A stretch of 64,000 nucleotides of DNA from Actinomadura atramentaria DSM 43919 (GTDB taxonomy: Bacteria > Actinomycetota > Actinomycetes > Streptosporangiales > Streptosporangiaceae): the NCBI RefSeq assembly GCF_000381885.1, contig NZ_KB907211.1, positions 496,001-560,000 of the forward strand, given 5' to 3'. The notes under the pieces were generated by a model. That model was not told where the DNA came from. It saw only the letters and a list, made by a program, of their open reading frames with translations, and searched no databases. A program made the translations under genes and the position numbers. Shown here in pieces: positions 7,935 to 15,623 of the stretch; position 1 is the stretch's first letter, and every line of letters starts with the position of its first letter.

Positions 7935-8997
7935 CGCGCGCCCCCTCCCGCCGGGCCGTTCCGGCCCGCGCGCGGCGCGGCCGGCACGCGGGGCCGCGCT
8001 CGGCGGCGGCGCACCGGTCCTTGGCCTCGCTGAGCAGCCGGACGACGTCGATCTGGACGGGCAGCGTCCGGTGCGGCTCGGGCGCGGGCCGCGCGTACCG
8101 GTCGTAGACGTTGCGCAGGAACGCCGGGAGCGCGTCGTCCACGATGACCGCGCGCGACGGCGCGCGGCCGGGCCCGGAGATCCGGAGCTGCGAGGTGTGG
8201 TCGGCCTCGCTGCACGGGTAGTGGCCGACGAGCACGGCCCGGTCGAACTCCAGCGTCACGCGCCGCTCCCGCACCGGGGACGTCAGGTCGGAGTCGATCT
8301 CGGTGCGGACGCCGCCGTGGTGGTCCAGCCGGAGCCGCGCGCGGCCGAGGCGCGGCAGCCGCGTCCGCCCGACGACCAGGTCGGACCAGGACGCGCCGGA
8401 GATCCGCGCGCCGCCCGCCAGGCTCAGCACCACCGCGAGCGCGTGCGGGACCTCGACGTCGAACACCGTGGGGTGGTCGTCGCCGCCCGTGCCATGACTC
8501 GTGCTGCGGGTGAACCGGGGCTTGTTCTGGACGACGCGGATGCGCCGCAGCGGCCCGTACTCGCCGCCCGACACCGCGTCCTGGAGGCGGCGGGTCAGCG
8601 CGCTGTCGAGCCAGTGCGTCGCGACGGTGACGTCCAGCCCCCAGCGCCGCCGGACGCGGGCGACCGCCGCGAGCCCGGCCAGGTCCACCGCCAGCGGCTT
8701 CTCCACGAGGATCTTGCGGTAGCCGAGCGCGGCCAGCCGGTCCAGCATCGTCGCGCGCACGGCGGGCGGCGTGCAGAGGTGGACGACCGTGCGGGCCGGG
8801 GCGTAGCGCCGCGCCGCGTCCTCCGGCGAGTCGACCGGCGCGACGCCGGGGTCGCCGGACGGGGTCCGGAACGGGTCGAACGCGGCGACCGGCGCCGGGG
8901 CGAGCAGCTCCGGGGCCTCGGCGCGGACCTTGGCCAGCGACGGGAGGTGCAGCCCCCGCCCGGACCTGCCCATCCCGATGATGAAGGTGTGTAACAA
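7915..8997 (-). CDS. Gfo/Idh/MocA-family NAD(P)-dependent dehydrogenase (B)
   Basis: This is the first gene of the coupled operon. The Rossmann core begins HTFIIGMGRSGRG, and the family motif EKPLAVDLAGL, with its lysine, follows about 100 residues later. An interior segment with several His and Asp residues (HGTGGDDHPTVFDVEVPHAL) is the likely catalytic region. TTG 8997 is chosen as start because the nucleotide-binding strand follows immediately and AAGGGA lies about 10 nt upstream, giving 360 residues; an ATG at 9075 would add 26 residues with no family counterpart. The enzyme is clearly different from dehydrogenase A, so the pathway has two distinct hydroxyl oxidations or reductions. The C-terminal 25 residues are Arg-rich and probably disordered. 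Confidence 0.85.
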   Translation of the reverse strand: MLHTFIIGMGRSGRGLHLPSLAKVRAEAPELLAPAPVAAFDPFRTPSGDPGVAPVDSPEDAARRYAPARTVVHLCTPPAVRATMLDRLAALGYRKILVEKPLAVDLAGLAAVARVRRRWGLDVTVATHWLDSALTRRLQDAVSGGEYGPLRRIRVVQNKPRFTRSTSHGTGGDDHPTVFDVEVPHALAVVLSLAGGARISGASWSDLVVGRTRLPRLGRARLRLDHHGGVRTEIDSDLTSPVRERRVTLEFDRAVLVGHYPCSEADHTSQLRISGPGRAPSRAVIVDDALPAFLRNVYDRYARPAPEPHRTLPVQIDVVRLLSEAKDRCAAAERGPACRPRRARAGTARREGARDADAVR

Positions 8998-9128
8998 GGG
9001 TGATCCGTCCCTTTCCGCTGCTTCCGGCTCACCGATCAGAAGCGGGCGGACGTGCCGTCCCGGACGGGGCGCCACGCCCCTCGCGCGGCAAAGAGTAACA
9101 CAACCCTCAGTAATGGAATCATCACTTC

Positions 9129-9171
9129 CGGCGAAGGGGCGGCGGTCGGCCTGGTAGGCGCCCCTTCGCCG
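9129..9171 (-). terminator. 13-bp perfect hairpin downstream of the 9184 gene
   Basis: CGGCGAAGGGGCG (9129-9141) pairs perfectly with CGCCCCTTCGCCG (9159-9171) across a 17-nt loop. It lies just after the stop of the small membrane-protein gene and before the dehydrogenase operon, so it probably insulates the two transcription units. No T-run follows. Confidence 0.6.
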
Positions 9172-9183
9172 AAAGCGGCGGGG

Positions 9184-9528
9184 TCAGCGCAGGTTCTTGG
9201 CGGCGCGCGCCCCGAGCCACGCCGTGTACGCGGCCGCGCCGACGAGCCCGGCCCTGCGCGTCCGGTCGACGGCCAGCGCGACGCCGAGCGCCAGCTCGGT
9301 CGCCCCGTTGCGCTGGATCCACGCACGCGTGTTCTCGGGGAACGCGACCTTGGTGATCGGCACGAACGCCTTCGGCGCGGCGAAGTGGGCCGCGCCGGTG
9401 GCGGCGAGGACGAGTCCGGCGGTGCGCAGAGCGCGGGCGCTCACCGCAGCGAGCGCCAGCGAGCGAGGACGAGCGGCCGCGCCTTGCGGGGGTTTCAGGG
9501 GGTCGCGCCCCTGAACTGACAGAGCCAT
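9184..9528 (-). CDS. Small DoxX-like membrane protein
   Basis: The core of this 114-residue product (AGLVLAATGAAHFAAPKAFVPIT ... NGATELALGVAL) resembles actinobacterial DoxX-like/YphA small membrane proteins, with two to three short hydrophobic segments. Function in the family is not established. ATG 9528 has AAAGGA about 8 nt upstream. A GTG at 9444 would give an 86-residue protein beginning right at the conserved core, with no ribosome-binding site. The extra N-terminal residues of the long form are encoded by a copy of an interspersed repeat (9442-9469) and a hairpin-like stretch, so the longer start may be an artefact. It follows the flavin monooxygenase by 36 bp and is probably in its operon. 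Confidence 0.65.
   Translation of the reverse strand: MALSVQGRDPLKPPQGAAARPRSLALAAVSARALRTAGLVLAATGAAHFAAPKAFVPITKVAFPENTRAWIQRNGATELALGVALAVDRTRRAGLVGAAAYTAWLGARAAKNLR
9442..9469 (-). repeat. 28-nt interspersed GC-rich repeat copy (matches 26049-26076 inverted)
   Basis: The segment CACCGCAGCGAGCGCCAGCG... is the exact reverse complement of 26049-26076 over 28 nt. Here it sits at the 5' end of the small membrane-protein gene and is read as the LALAAV part of its N-terminus. Confidence 0.75.
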
Positions 9529-9564
9529 GTGAGGGTCCTTTCGAGAGGGTGGTGTCTCCGGCGG

Positions 9565-11094
9565 TCAGAGCCGGTAGGCGTAGTCGTCCAGGTCGAACGT
9601 GCGCGCCCGCCGCCACACGTGCAGGCCCGACTGGGGTCGGACGTAGGGCGAGTCGCCGTGCCGGTCGAAGTAGTACGAGTTGGACCGCGCGCACGACGGC
9701 TGGGCGAGGATCGTGCCCTTCATCCGGCGGCGCATCTCGGCGGTGAACGCGTCGTGCGGCCCCTGCTTCACCGTCATCCGGCGGGCCCGGCGGCGGCGCG
9801 CCTCCAGGATGCAGCGGACGGCGTGCGTCGCGCCCGCCTCGATGATCGAGAACCAGGACGCGCCCGTCACCGTGTACGGCCCGTTCATCAGCCAGAAGTT
9901 CGGCGCGATCGGCACCGACAGGCCCTCGTAGTTCTGGTACCGGTGCTCGTCCCACCACGCGCCCAGCTCGACGCCGCCGAGCCCGACGACGGGGAACGCG
10001 GGCATCGCGCCGATCTCCAGCACCTTGAACCCGGTCGCGAGGACGAGCGTGTCCACCGGCCGCTCCGTCCCGTCGCGCGTGACGATCCCGTGCTCGGTGA
10101 TCCGCTCGATGGGGTCGGTGACCAGCTCGACGTCCGGCCGGTTGAACGCCGGGAAGTACCGGTTGGAGAACGACGGCCGCTTGCAGCCGAACCCGTAGCG
10201 CGGCGTCAGCCTGCGCCGCAGCGCCCGGTCGGGGACCTGCCGCCGCAGGTGCGCGCGGCAGATTCCCTCGACGGCCCGCACCAGGAACGGGGCCTTGCTG
10301 TAGTGGACGATCCCCAGCACCATGATCGCCTCGGACGCGGCGGCGGTGACCAGCCGCACGAGCCGCTGCGCGGGCGGGAACGTCCTGAACAGCGCCCGGA
10401 CGGGCCGCGCGATCGGGACGTCCACCTTCGGGAACACCCAGATCGGCGTGCGCTGGTACACGTCGAGCTGCGCGGCGCGCCCGGCGAGTTCGGGGACGAC
10501 CTGGAGCCCCGACGCGCCCGTCCCGATCACCGCGACGCGGCGGCCGGTCAGGTCGTGCGCGTGGTCCCAGCGGGCCGTGTGCAGCACGGTGCCCGCGAAG
10601 TCTTCGAGGCCCGGGATGTCCGGGTTCTTGGGCTGGTCGAGGGGGCCGACCGCACCGATGACGAACCGCGCCGTCAGCTCGCCCCGATCCGTCGTGACGC
10701 GCCACACGTCGGCGTCCTCGTCGAACACCGCCCGCTCGACGCGCGTGTTCAGCCGCAGGTGAGGGCGCAGGCCGTACTCGTCGGCGCAGTGCTCGGCGTA
10801 CGCGCGGACCTCCGCGCCGGGCGCGAACGTCCGCGTCCAGCCGGGGTTCGGCTCGAAGGAGTAGCTGTAGGTCGCGGACGGGACGTCCACCGCGACGCCC
10901 GGGTAGGTGTTGTGCCGCCAGACGCCGCCGACGCTCGGCGCGGCGTCCACGATCACGAAGTCGCGCGGGCCGCCGCGCGCGCCCGCCCGCCGCAGCATGA
11001 TCCCGGCGCACAGCCCGGAGAACCCGGCCCCGACGATCAAAACCTCGTGGTCGGGCCTCACGGGGCGCCGCGCGGGAGCGGGGGAGGGGGCCAT
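9565..11094 (-). CDS. Flavin-containing Baeyer-Villiger-type monooxygenase
   Basis: The 509-residue flavoprotein has an N-terminal FAD site (VLIVGAGFSGLCAG, near residues 18-31), the fingerprint FAGTVLHTARWDH matching FxGxxxHxxxW of Baeyer-Villiger and N-hydroxylating flavin monooxygenases, and a second NADPH-binding site (VIGTGASGLQVVPE). Length and motif order are typical of type I BVMOs, which insert oxygen next to a ketone using NADPH and O2. ATG 11094 has an AAGGAG ribosome-binding site 7 nt upstream. The short DoxX-like gene follows at 36 bp. A palindrome overlapping the predicted promoter (11140-11150) suggests control by a dimeric repressor. The substrate is unknown; steroid or cyclic ketone oxidation is common in the family. 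Confidence 0.92.
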   Translation of the reverse strand: MAPSPAPARRPVRPDHEVLIVGAGFSGLCAGIMLRRAGARGGPRDFVIVDAAPSVGGVWRHNTYPGVAVDVPSATYSYSFEPNPGWTRTFAPGAEVRAYAEHCADEYGLRPHLRLNTRVERAVFDEDADVWRVTTDRGELTARFVIGAVGPLDQPKNPDIPGLEDFAGTVLHTARWDHAHDLTGRRVAVIGTGASGLQVVPELAGRAAQLDVYQRTPIWVFPKVDVPIARPVRALFRTFPPAQRLVRLVTAAASEAIMVLGIVHYSKAPFLVRAVEGICRAHLRRQVPDRALRRRLTPRYGFGCKRPSFSNRYFPAFNRPDVELVTDPIERITEHGIVTRDGTERPVDTLVLATGFKVLEIGAMPAFPVVGLGGVELGAWWDEHRYQNYEGLSVPIAPNFWLMNGPYTVTGASWFSIIEAGATHAVRCILEARRRRARRMTVKQGPHDAFTAEMRRRMKGTILAQPSCARSNSYYFDRHGDSPYVRPQSGLHVWRRARTFDLDDYAYRL

Positions 11095-11125
11095 CGTGCT
11101 CCTTCGACCGGGGGCCGAACCGAAG

Positions 11126-11156
11126 GTAGCGACGAATTAGACGTTACGTCAATAGG
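11126..11156 (-). promoter_or_regulatory. Promoter with GACGTTACGTC palindrome upstream of the monooxygenase
   Basis: On the minus strand TTGACG is followed 17-18 nt later by TACCTT, a plausible -35/-10 pair. The -35 end overlaps an interrupted palindrome GACGT-T-ACGTC (11140-11150). This layout fits repression by a dimeric, probably TetR-type, regulator. No such regulator gene is adjacent. Confidence 0.45.
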
Positions 11157-11166
11157 GTGCCGGGGG

Positions 11167-11430
11167 TCACCACGAGTCGTCCTCCCGCTCGGCGCGCTCG
11201 ACCCCCTCGGTGTCCGGCGGCAGCGACTCCCACCAGGGCGCGCGCCAGTCCGCGTCCGGCGGCGACCAGTCGGTCCGCACGTCCGGCACGCCGGTGGCGC
11301 TCGTCCCCGGCGTCCCCGTCCCGGGCACCGTCCGCCCCCGCGCGTCCGACCCCCGGTTCACCGGAGCCCAGCACGCGTCGTCGGTCTCCTCCGGCGGCGG
11401 CTCGTGCCCGACCTCATCACGTTCACCCAT
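11167..11430 (-). CDS. Small acidic hypothetical protein
   Basis: An 87-residue product rich in Asp, Glu, Pro and Trp (ends GVERAEREDDSW). No domain, signal peptide or membrane segment is visible, and it is predicted to be disordered. The ATG at 11430 opens a frame whose third positions are strongly G/C, which supports coding but is not proof in such a genome. It lies upstream of the monooxygenase promoter in the same orientation and could be a separate unit. I do not recognise it. Confidence 0.45.
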   Translation of the reverse strand: MGERDEVGHEPPPEETDDACWAPVNRGSDARGRTVPGTGTPGTSATGVPDVRTDWSPPDADWRAPWWESLPPDTEGVERAEREDDSW

Positions 11431-11634
11431 GCCGCCCGCCTACCCCACCGAAGACCAGATATGTGACCGCACCCCCCGAGCGAAAGAAGCCCCGCCCCCC
11501 CACGCACGGCCGCGAAGAAACCCACGGCATCCGCCGCGCCCCCACGCGCACGGTTCTGACGGAACCGACGGCGTCCGGCGCGCCCACGCGCACGGCCGCG
11601 AGCGCCAGCGAGCGGCCGGGCGCTCGCTTCGGGG
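11431..11634. other. 204-bp gap with repeat-like GC-rich DNA
   Basis: No gene is seen. The stretch contains several copies of CGCCCACGCGCACGG-like sequence, ending with the interspersed repeat copy at 11590-11622. Continuous frames through it lack recognisable content. Confidence 0.5.
11590..11622 (+). repeat. 33-nt copy of the interspersed 35-nt repeat
   Basis: The sequence GCACGGCCGCGAGCGCCAGC... through 11622 equals the 35-nt element at 25531-25565 except for two single-base deletions. It lies in the gap downstream of the sirohydrochlorin chelatase gene. Confidence 0.7.
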
Positions 11635-12393
11635 TCAGCCGGCCTGCGCGGAGGCGGGGACGCCCAACGCCTCCGTGTAGCGCGTCAGGACGAGTTCCGC
11701 CAGTTCGGGGGCCGCCCCCAGCACCGGGGACACCGCGTCCGCCCCCGCCGCGAGCGACTCCGCGCGGACCTTGTCCGCGAAGTGCCCCGGCGCGAGGAAG
11801 TACGACGCCACCGCCACCCGCCGCGCGCCCGCGGCGCGGAGCGCGGCGACGGCCGCGGCGGGCCGGGGCGTGACCGCCGACGCGAACGCCGGCACCGCGT
11901 CCCGCCAGCCCCGTGCCCGCCACGCGCGCGCGACGTCGCGCACGCACGCGTTGGCCGCCGGGTCGCTCGACCCGGCCGCGACGAGCACCACCGCCGTGTC
12001 CGGGTCGCCGGCCGCGACGCCCGCCTCGGCGAGCCGCCGCTCCAGCGCCGCGACGAGCAGCGCGTCGGGCCCGAGCGTCGCGGCCGTCCGCACCGCGAGC
12101 CGCGGGTGCGCCCGCCGCGCCCGCGCCAGCACGCCGGGGATGTCGGTCTTGCTGTGGTACGCGGCGGTGAGCAGCAGCGGCGCGACGACGGCCGTCCCCG
12201 CGCCGTCCGCCGCGAGCCCCGCCAGCACCCGGTCCGGCGCGGGCGCGGCGTGGTCGAGGAACGCCGCGTGGACGGGCACGTCCGGCCGCAGCGCCCGCAC
12301 CGCCGCCGCCAGCTCCGCCACCGTGGCGGCGGCGCGCGGGTCACGGCTCCCGTGCGCCACCGCCACCAGCGGAACCCGTGGACCCAGGGTCAC
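11635..12393 (-). CDS. Sirohydrochlorin chelatase (CbiX/SirB-like)
   Basis: The 252-residue protein consists of two similar half-domains, as in long-form CbiX/SirB. The first half has the catalytic-type histidine in VAVAHGSRDPRA near residue 14 and the second metal-site stretch AAYHSKTDIP. The second half repeats the fold (VLVAAGSSDPAAN, VASYFLAPGHFADKV). These enzymes insert Fe2+ or Co2+ into sirohydrochlorin. Directly downstream of sulfite reductase and APS reductase, the role is most likely the ferrochelation that makes siroheme for the sulfite reductase at 13318-14970. GTG 12393 overlaps the cysH stop (GTGA), a translational coupling. Confidence 0.9.
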   Translation of the reverse strand: MTLGPRVPLVAVAHGSRDPRAAATVAELAAAVRALRPDVPVHAAFLDHAAPAPDRVLAGLAADGAGTAVVAPLLLTAAYHSKTDIPGVLARARRAHPRLAVRTAATLGPDALLVAALERRLAEAGVAAGDPDTAVVLVAAGSSDPAANACVRDVARAWRARGWRDAVPAFASAVTPRPAAAVAALRAAGARRVAVASYFLAPGHFADKVRAESLAAGADAVSPVLGAAPELAELVLTRYTEALGVPASAQAG

Positions 12394-13100
12394 AGGTGGA
12401 TGCCGCACTCGGTCTTGCCCATCCCGGCCCACCGCCCGCTGCGCGGGTCCGCGCCCGGCTCCACGCGGCTCGTGCAGGGCTCGCACCCGATCGACGGGTA
12501 GCCGTCGTAGTGCAGCGGGTTGACCAGGACGCCGTTGTCGGCCATGTAGTTGTCCATGTCCTCCTGCGACCAGTCGAGGATGGGGTTGACCTTCACCATC
12601 CCGCGCTTGCGGTCCCACTCGACGACGCGGCGGTCGCGGCGGCTGGCGGTCTCGTCCCGCCGGATGCCGCTGAACCACGCCATGTAGCCCTCCAGCGCGC
12701 GGCCGAGCGGCTCGACCTTGCGTAGGTGGCAGCACAGGTCCGGGTTGCGGCCGTGCAGGCGCGGCCCGAGCGCCGCCTCCTGCTCGGCGACGGTCCGCGA
12801 CGGGGTCACGTTGATGACGTTCACCGGGTACACGGCCTCCACCGCGTCCCGCGTGCCGATGGTCTCGGCGAAGTGGTAGCCGGTGTCCACGAACAGCACG
12901 TCGATGCCGGGCTTCACCTTCGACACCAGGTGGATGAGCGCCGCGTCCGACATGGAGGAGGTGAGGCAGATGCGGTCGCCGAACGTCGCGGACGCCCACC
13001 GGATCACCTCGAGGGCGGGCGCGCCCTCCAGGGCCGTGGCGGCGGACTCGACGATGTCTTCAAGATCGAGGGTGGGTCTGTCGATCTCCAGCAGGGTCAC
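12390..13100 (-). CDS. cysH: Phosphoadenosine/adenosine phosphosulfate reductase, APS type
   Basis: CysH reduces activated sulfate to sulfite with thioredoxin as donor. This 236-residue protein has the adenylyl-sulfate binding loop (LTSSMSDAAL, residues 46-55) and both Cys pairs of the [4Fe-4S]-containing APS reductases: Cys123-Cys124 in DLCCHLRK and Cys206/Cys209 in GCEPC. The catalytic Cys232 lies in the C-terminal KTECGIH. The [4Fe-4S] motif points to APS rather than PAPS as substrate. GTG 13100 has an AAGGAG site and overlaps the zinc-ribbon gene's TGA. Its product feeds the sulfite reductase encoded just upstream, so the operon runs SirA, Zn-ribbon, CysH, chelatase. Confidence 0.95.
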   Translation of the reverse strand: MTLLEIDRPTLDLEDIVESAATALEGAPALEVIRWASATFGDRICLTSSMSDAALIHLVSKVKPGIDVLFVDTGYHFAETIGTRDAVEAVYPVNVINVTPSRTVAEQEAALGPRLHGRNPDLCCHLRKVEPLGRALEGYMAWFSGIRRDETASRRDRRVVEWDRKRGMVKVNPILDWSQEDMDNYMADNGVLVNPLHYDGYPSIGCEPCTSRVEPGADPRSGRWAGMGKTECGIHL

Positions 13101-13261
13101 CGGGGATTCTCCTTCGCAGGCTGGGGCGCTCCAACACCGAGGAACTTCAACCGGAACGAGCGGACGCAGTCACGGCACGACCACGCCCCCTCCTCTTCGA
13201 GCGGCACGAGGTTCTCGTCGCCGCAGTAGGGGCAGTAGAAGGGAGCGGCACGCTCACTCAT
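13097..13261 (-). CDS. Zinc-ribbon mini-protein of the sulfate-assimilation operon
   Basis: A 54-residue protein with four cysteines arranged as CPYC (Cys10, Cys13) and CRDC (Cys29, Cys32), a rubredoxin/zinc-ribbon pattern. Similar short Cys4 proteins are found between sulfite reductase and CysH genes in many actinobacteria; their role is not known to me. It begins at ATG 13261, 56 nt after the sulfite reductase stop, and its TGA overlaps the GTG of cysH. A Zn- or Fe-binding electron carrier or assembly factor for the neighbouring Fe-S enzymes is a reasonable inference. Confidence 0.85.
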   Translation of the reverse strand: MSERAAPFYCPYCGDENLVPLEEEGAWSCRDCVRSFRLKFLGVGAPQPAKENPR

Positions 13262-13317
13262 GAGGATCTCCCTCCACGGGGTTCCGGGGCCGGGGCGGAG
13301 GACGCCCCGGCGGCTGG

Positions 13318-14970
13318 CTACTTCAGGTCGGCCTCGTCGGCGCGCCGCGCCCAGGCGGCGAACGTCTCGCCGTCCGCCCGCTGCGCGTCGTAGTTGCGGA
13401 CGACCCGCTCCACGTAGTCGGTGAGGCCGTCCGACGTGGTCTTGAGCCCGCGGACCTTCTTGCCGAACGTCGCGCCGAGCTGCCCGCCGAGGTGGATCTG
13501 GAAGCCCTCCACCTGGTCGCCGTTCTCGTCCACGACGAGCTGGCCCTTGAGCCCGATGTCGGCGACCTGGATGCGGGCGCACGCGTTCGGGCAGCCGTTG
13601 ACGTTGATCGACAGCGGCTGGTCGAAGTCGGGGAGGCGCTTCTCCAGTTCGTCGACGAGGTCCATCGCGCGCTGCTTGGTCTCGACGATCGCGAGCTTGC
13701 AGTACTCGATGCCGGTGCAGGCCATCGCGTGCCGCCGGAACGTCGAGGGCCGCACCTGGAGGTCGTGCTCGGCGAGCGCGGCGGCGAGCGGCTCGGTGTT
13801 CTCCTCGGGCACGTCGAGGATGACCATCTTCTGCTCGGTCGTCGTGCGGACGCGGCCGGACCCGTACCGGTCGGCCAGGTCCGCGATCACGCCGAGCAGC
13901 TCGCCGTTGAGGCGGCCGACGCGCGGCGCGAACCCGACGTAGTAGTTGCCGTCCTTCTGACGGCGGATGCCGACGTGGTCGCGGCGGGGCAGCGGCGCGT
14001 CCGGCTCGGGGCCGTCCGGCAGCGCGAAGCCCAGGTACTCCTTCTCCAGCACCTCGCGGAACTTCTCCGCGCCCCAGTCCGCGACGAGGAACTTCAGGCG
14101 CGCGCGGCTGCGCAGCCGCCGGTACCCGTAGTCGCGGAAGATCGAGATGACGCCCTTCCAGACCTCGGCGGTCTGCTCGGGCTTCACGAACACCCCGAGA
14201 CTCTTGGCGAACATCGGGTTGGTGGACAGGCCGCCGCCGACGAAGAGCTGGTAGCCCAGCTCGCCGTCCTCGTTGCGGACGCCGACGAACGCGATGTCGT
14301 TGATCTCGTGGACCGTGCAGTGCGCGGTGCAGCCGCTCATGGCCGTCTTGAACTTGCGGGGCAGGTTGGAAAATTCCGGGGAGCCGATGAACCGGTCGTG
14401 GACCTCGCGCAGGTGCGGGGTCGCGTCCAGCAGCTCGTCCTCGGCGATCCCCGCGAGCGGACACCCGATCATCGTGCGGGGGGTGTCGCCGCACGCCTCC
14501 ATCGTGGACAGGCCGACCGCCTCCAGGGCGTCCCAGATCGCGGGGACGTCCTCGATGCGGATCCAGTGGTACTGGAAGTTCTGGCGGTCGGTGACGTCCG
14601 CCGTGCCGCGCGCGTACCGGACGGAGATGTCCGCGAGCGTGCGGAGCTGCGGCCCCGAGAGCTGGCCGCCGTCCATCCGGACCCGCATCATGAAGTAGCG
14701 GTCGTCCAGCTCCTCGTCGGGCAGCGCGCCGGTCTTGCCGCCGTCGATGCCCGGCCGGCGCTGCGTGTAGAGGCCCAGCCAGCGGAACCGCCCGCGCAGG
14801 TCCGCGGGGTCGATCGAGTCGAAGCCGGCCTTGGAGTAGACGTCGATGATGCGCCGGCGGACGTTCAGCCCGTCGTCGTTCTTCTTGTTCTCTTCGTTCT
14901 TGTTGAGGGGCTCTCGGTAGCCGAGGGCCCACTGGCCCTCGCCTCGCTTGCGCTTGGTCGCAGGTGGCAC
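13318..14970 (-). CDS. Assimilatory sulfite (nitrite) reductase, siroheme [4Fe-4S] type
   Basis: The 550-residue protein has the duplicated ferredoxin-like half-domains and siroheme/[4Fe-4S] ligands of the ferredoxin-dependent family: Cys418 and Cys424 in ACTGIEYCKL, Cys460 and Cys464 in NGCPNACAR. The YARGTADVTDRQNFQ stretch near residues 110-125 is the typical N-terminal substrate-channel motif. It reduces sulfite to sulfide in six electrons; nitrite is a known alternative substrate in this family, but CysH next door makes sulfite the clear assignment. GTG 14970 begins the protein, with AGGA about 7 nt upstream. A cysteine leader peptide lies 153 nt ahead of it. Confidence 0.95.
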   Translation of the reverse strand: MPPATKRKRGEGQWALGYREPLNKNEENKKNDDGLNVRRRIIDVYSKAGFDSIDPADLRGRFRWLGLYTQRRPGIDGGKTGALPDEELDDRYFMMRVRMDGGQLSGPQLRTLADISVRYARGTADVTDRQNFQYHWIRIEDVPAIWDALEAVGLSTMEACGDTPRTMIGCPLAGIAEDELLDATPHLREVHDRFIGSPEFSNLPRKFKTAMSGCTAHCTVHEINDIAFVGVRNEDGELGYQLFVGGGLSTNPMFAKSLGVFVKPEQTAEVWKGVISIFRDYGYRRLRSRARLKFLVADWGAEKFREVLEKEYLGFALPDGPEPDAPLPRRDHVGIRRQKDGNYYVGFAPRVGRLNGELLGVIADLADRYGSGRVRTTTEQKMVILDVPEENTEPLAAALAEHDLQVRPSTFRRHAMACTGIEYCKLAIVETKQRAMDLVDELEKRLPDFDQPLSINVNGCPNACARIQVADIGLKGQLVVDENGDQVEGFQIHLGGQLGATFGKKVRGLKTTSDGLTDYVERVVRNYDAQRADGETFAAWARRADEADLK

Positions 14971-15123
14971 GGCGCGCGTCCTAATCCGGTGGAGGACGCG
15001 TAGCGCACCGGCGGTGTGTCGCTGCCGGCTCTACGTTGAGCAGGGTGATGTCACAGTGGACGCCGATGCGCCACGCGCCCGAGGTTGCACGATGGGGTCA
15101 ACGGTGGGGGCGTGGTCGGGGCG

Positions 15124-15201
15124 TCACAGACAGATGGCGCTGCGGACGCGGAGGAAGTCGACGTGCCGGCGCATCACCAGCAGCGGGTCCGCAGCAGTCA
15201 T
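15124..15201 (-). CDS. Cysteine-sensing leader peptide upstream of sulfite reductase
   Basis: A 25-codon frame encodes MTAADPLLVMRRHVDFLRVR and ends SAICL before its TGA. The MRRHVDFLRV...SAIC pattern is that of the short actinobacterial 'putative leader peptides' found ahead of sulfur-assimilation genes. The single Cys codon (TGT) is the penultimate codon, so ribosome stalling when charged tRNA-Cys is scarce could control the operon. An internal ATG gives a 16-residue version. The 153-nt gap to the sulfite reductase start would hold the regulatory RNA structure; no structure was computed. Confidence 0.8.
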   Translation of the reverse strand: MTAADPLLVMRRHVDFLRVRSAICL

Positions 15202-15269
15202 GCCAGAACTTTGACACGCGCGTCCGCTCACTGTCCAGTTGTGTCCGGAATGCGGACGGGTGAGAAGCC
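15202..15269 (-). promoter_or_regulatory. Likely promoter of the sulfate-assimilation operon
   Basis: This short gap lies directly upstream of the leader peptide. On the minus strand TGGACA is followed 17 nt later by TCAAAG, a weak -35/-10 candidate, and the same segment contains ACTGGACAGT, a near-palindrome. Assignment is tentative. Confidence 0.35.
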
Positions 15270-15416
15270 TCATCCCTGCCGCCTCCAGTTCACCGGCGGT
15301 TCGGCCGCCCGTTCCTCGTCCGGCTCGTCGTCGGGCGGGGGTTGATGCTGGCAGTCGCACCACGAGCCGCCCCGGCAGTCGCCGTGGCGGTGCTCCCGGC
15401 ACGCTTCGCAGATCAC
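15270..15416 (-). CDS. 48-residue Cys/His-rich mini-protein
   Basis: GTG 15416 opens a short frame reading VICEACREHRHGDCRGGSWC, then DCQH and an acidic tail ending PPVNWRRQG. Five cysteines and several histidines in the first half (CEAC...HGDC...WCDCQH) are the pattern of a metal-binding mini-domain; similar small proteins occur widely in actinobacteria without a known role. In-frame codons continue upstream, so the true start could be slightly earlier. It is too regular in Cys/His spacing to be chance, but there is no ribosome-binding site and no functional assignment. Confidence 0.55.
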   Translation of the reverse strand: MICEACREHRHGDCRGGSWCDCQHQPPPDDEPDEERAAEPPVNWRRQG

Positions 15417-15623
15417 CCGTCCATTGTCACCGATCGTCCCCGGTGCCCCGGACGCCGCCCCCGGTGATCCGCGGTGATCATGGGCGGACGCCCGGTGGCG
15501 GCCGTCGAACCGGGGTAGAGACGATCACGCGGGCCGCCGCCCGGCGCACGGCACGCGGAAGGAACCATAAGAACCACCACAAAGCGAAATAATCAGCCAC
15601 GACACCCCCTACCGTGAGGCGCT

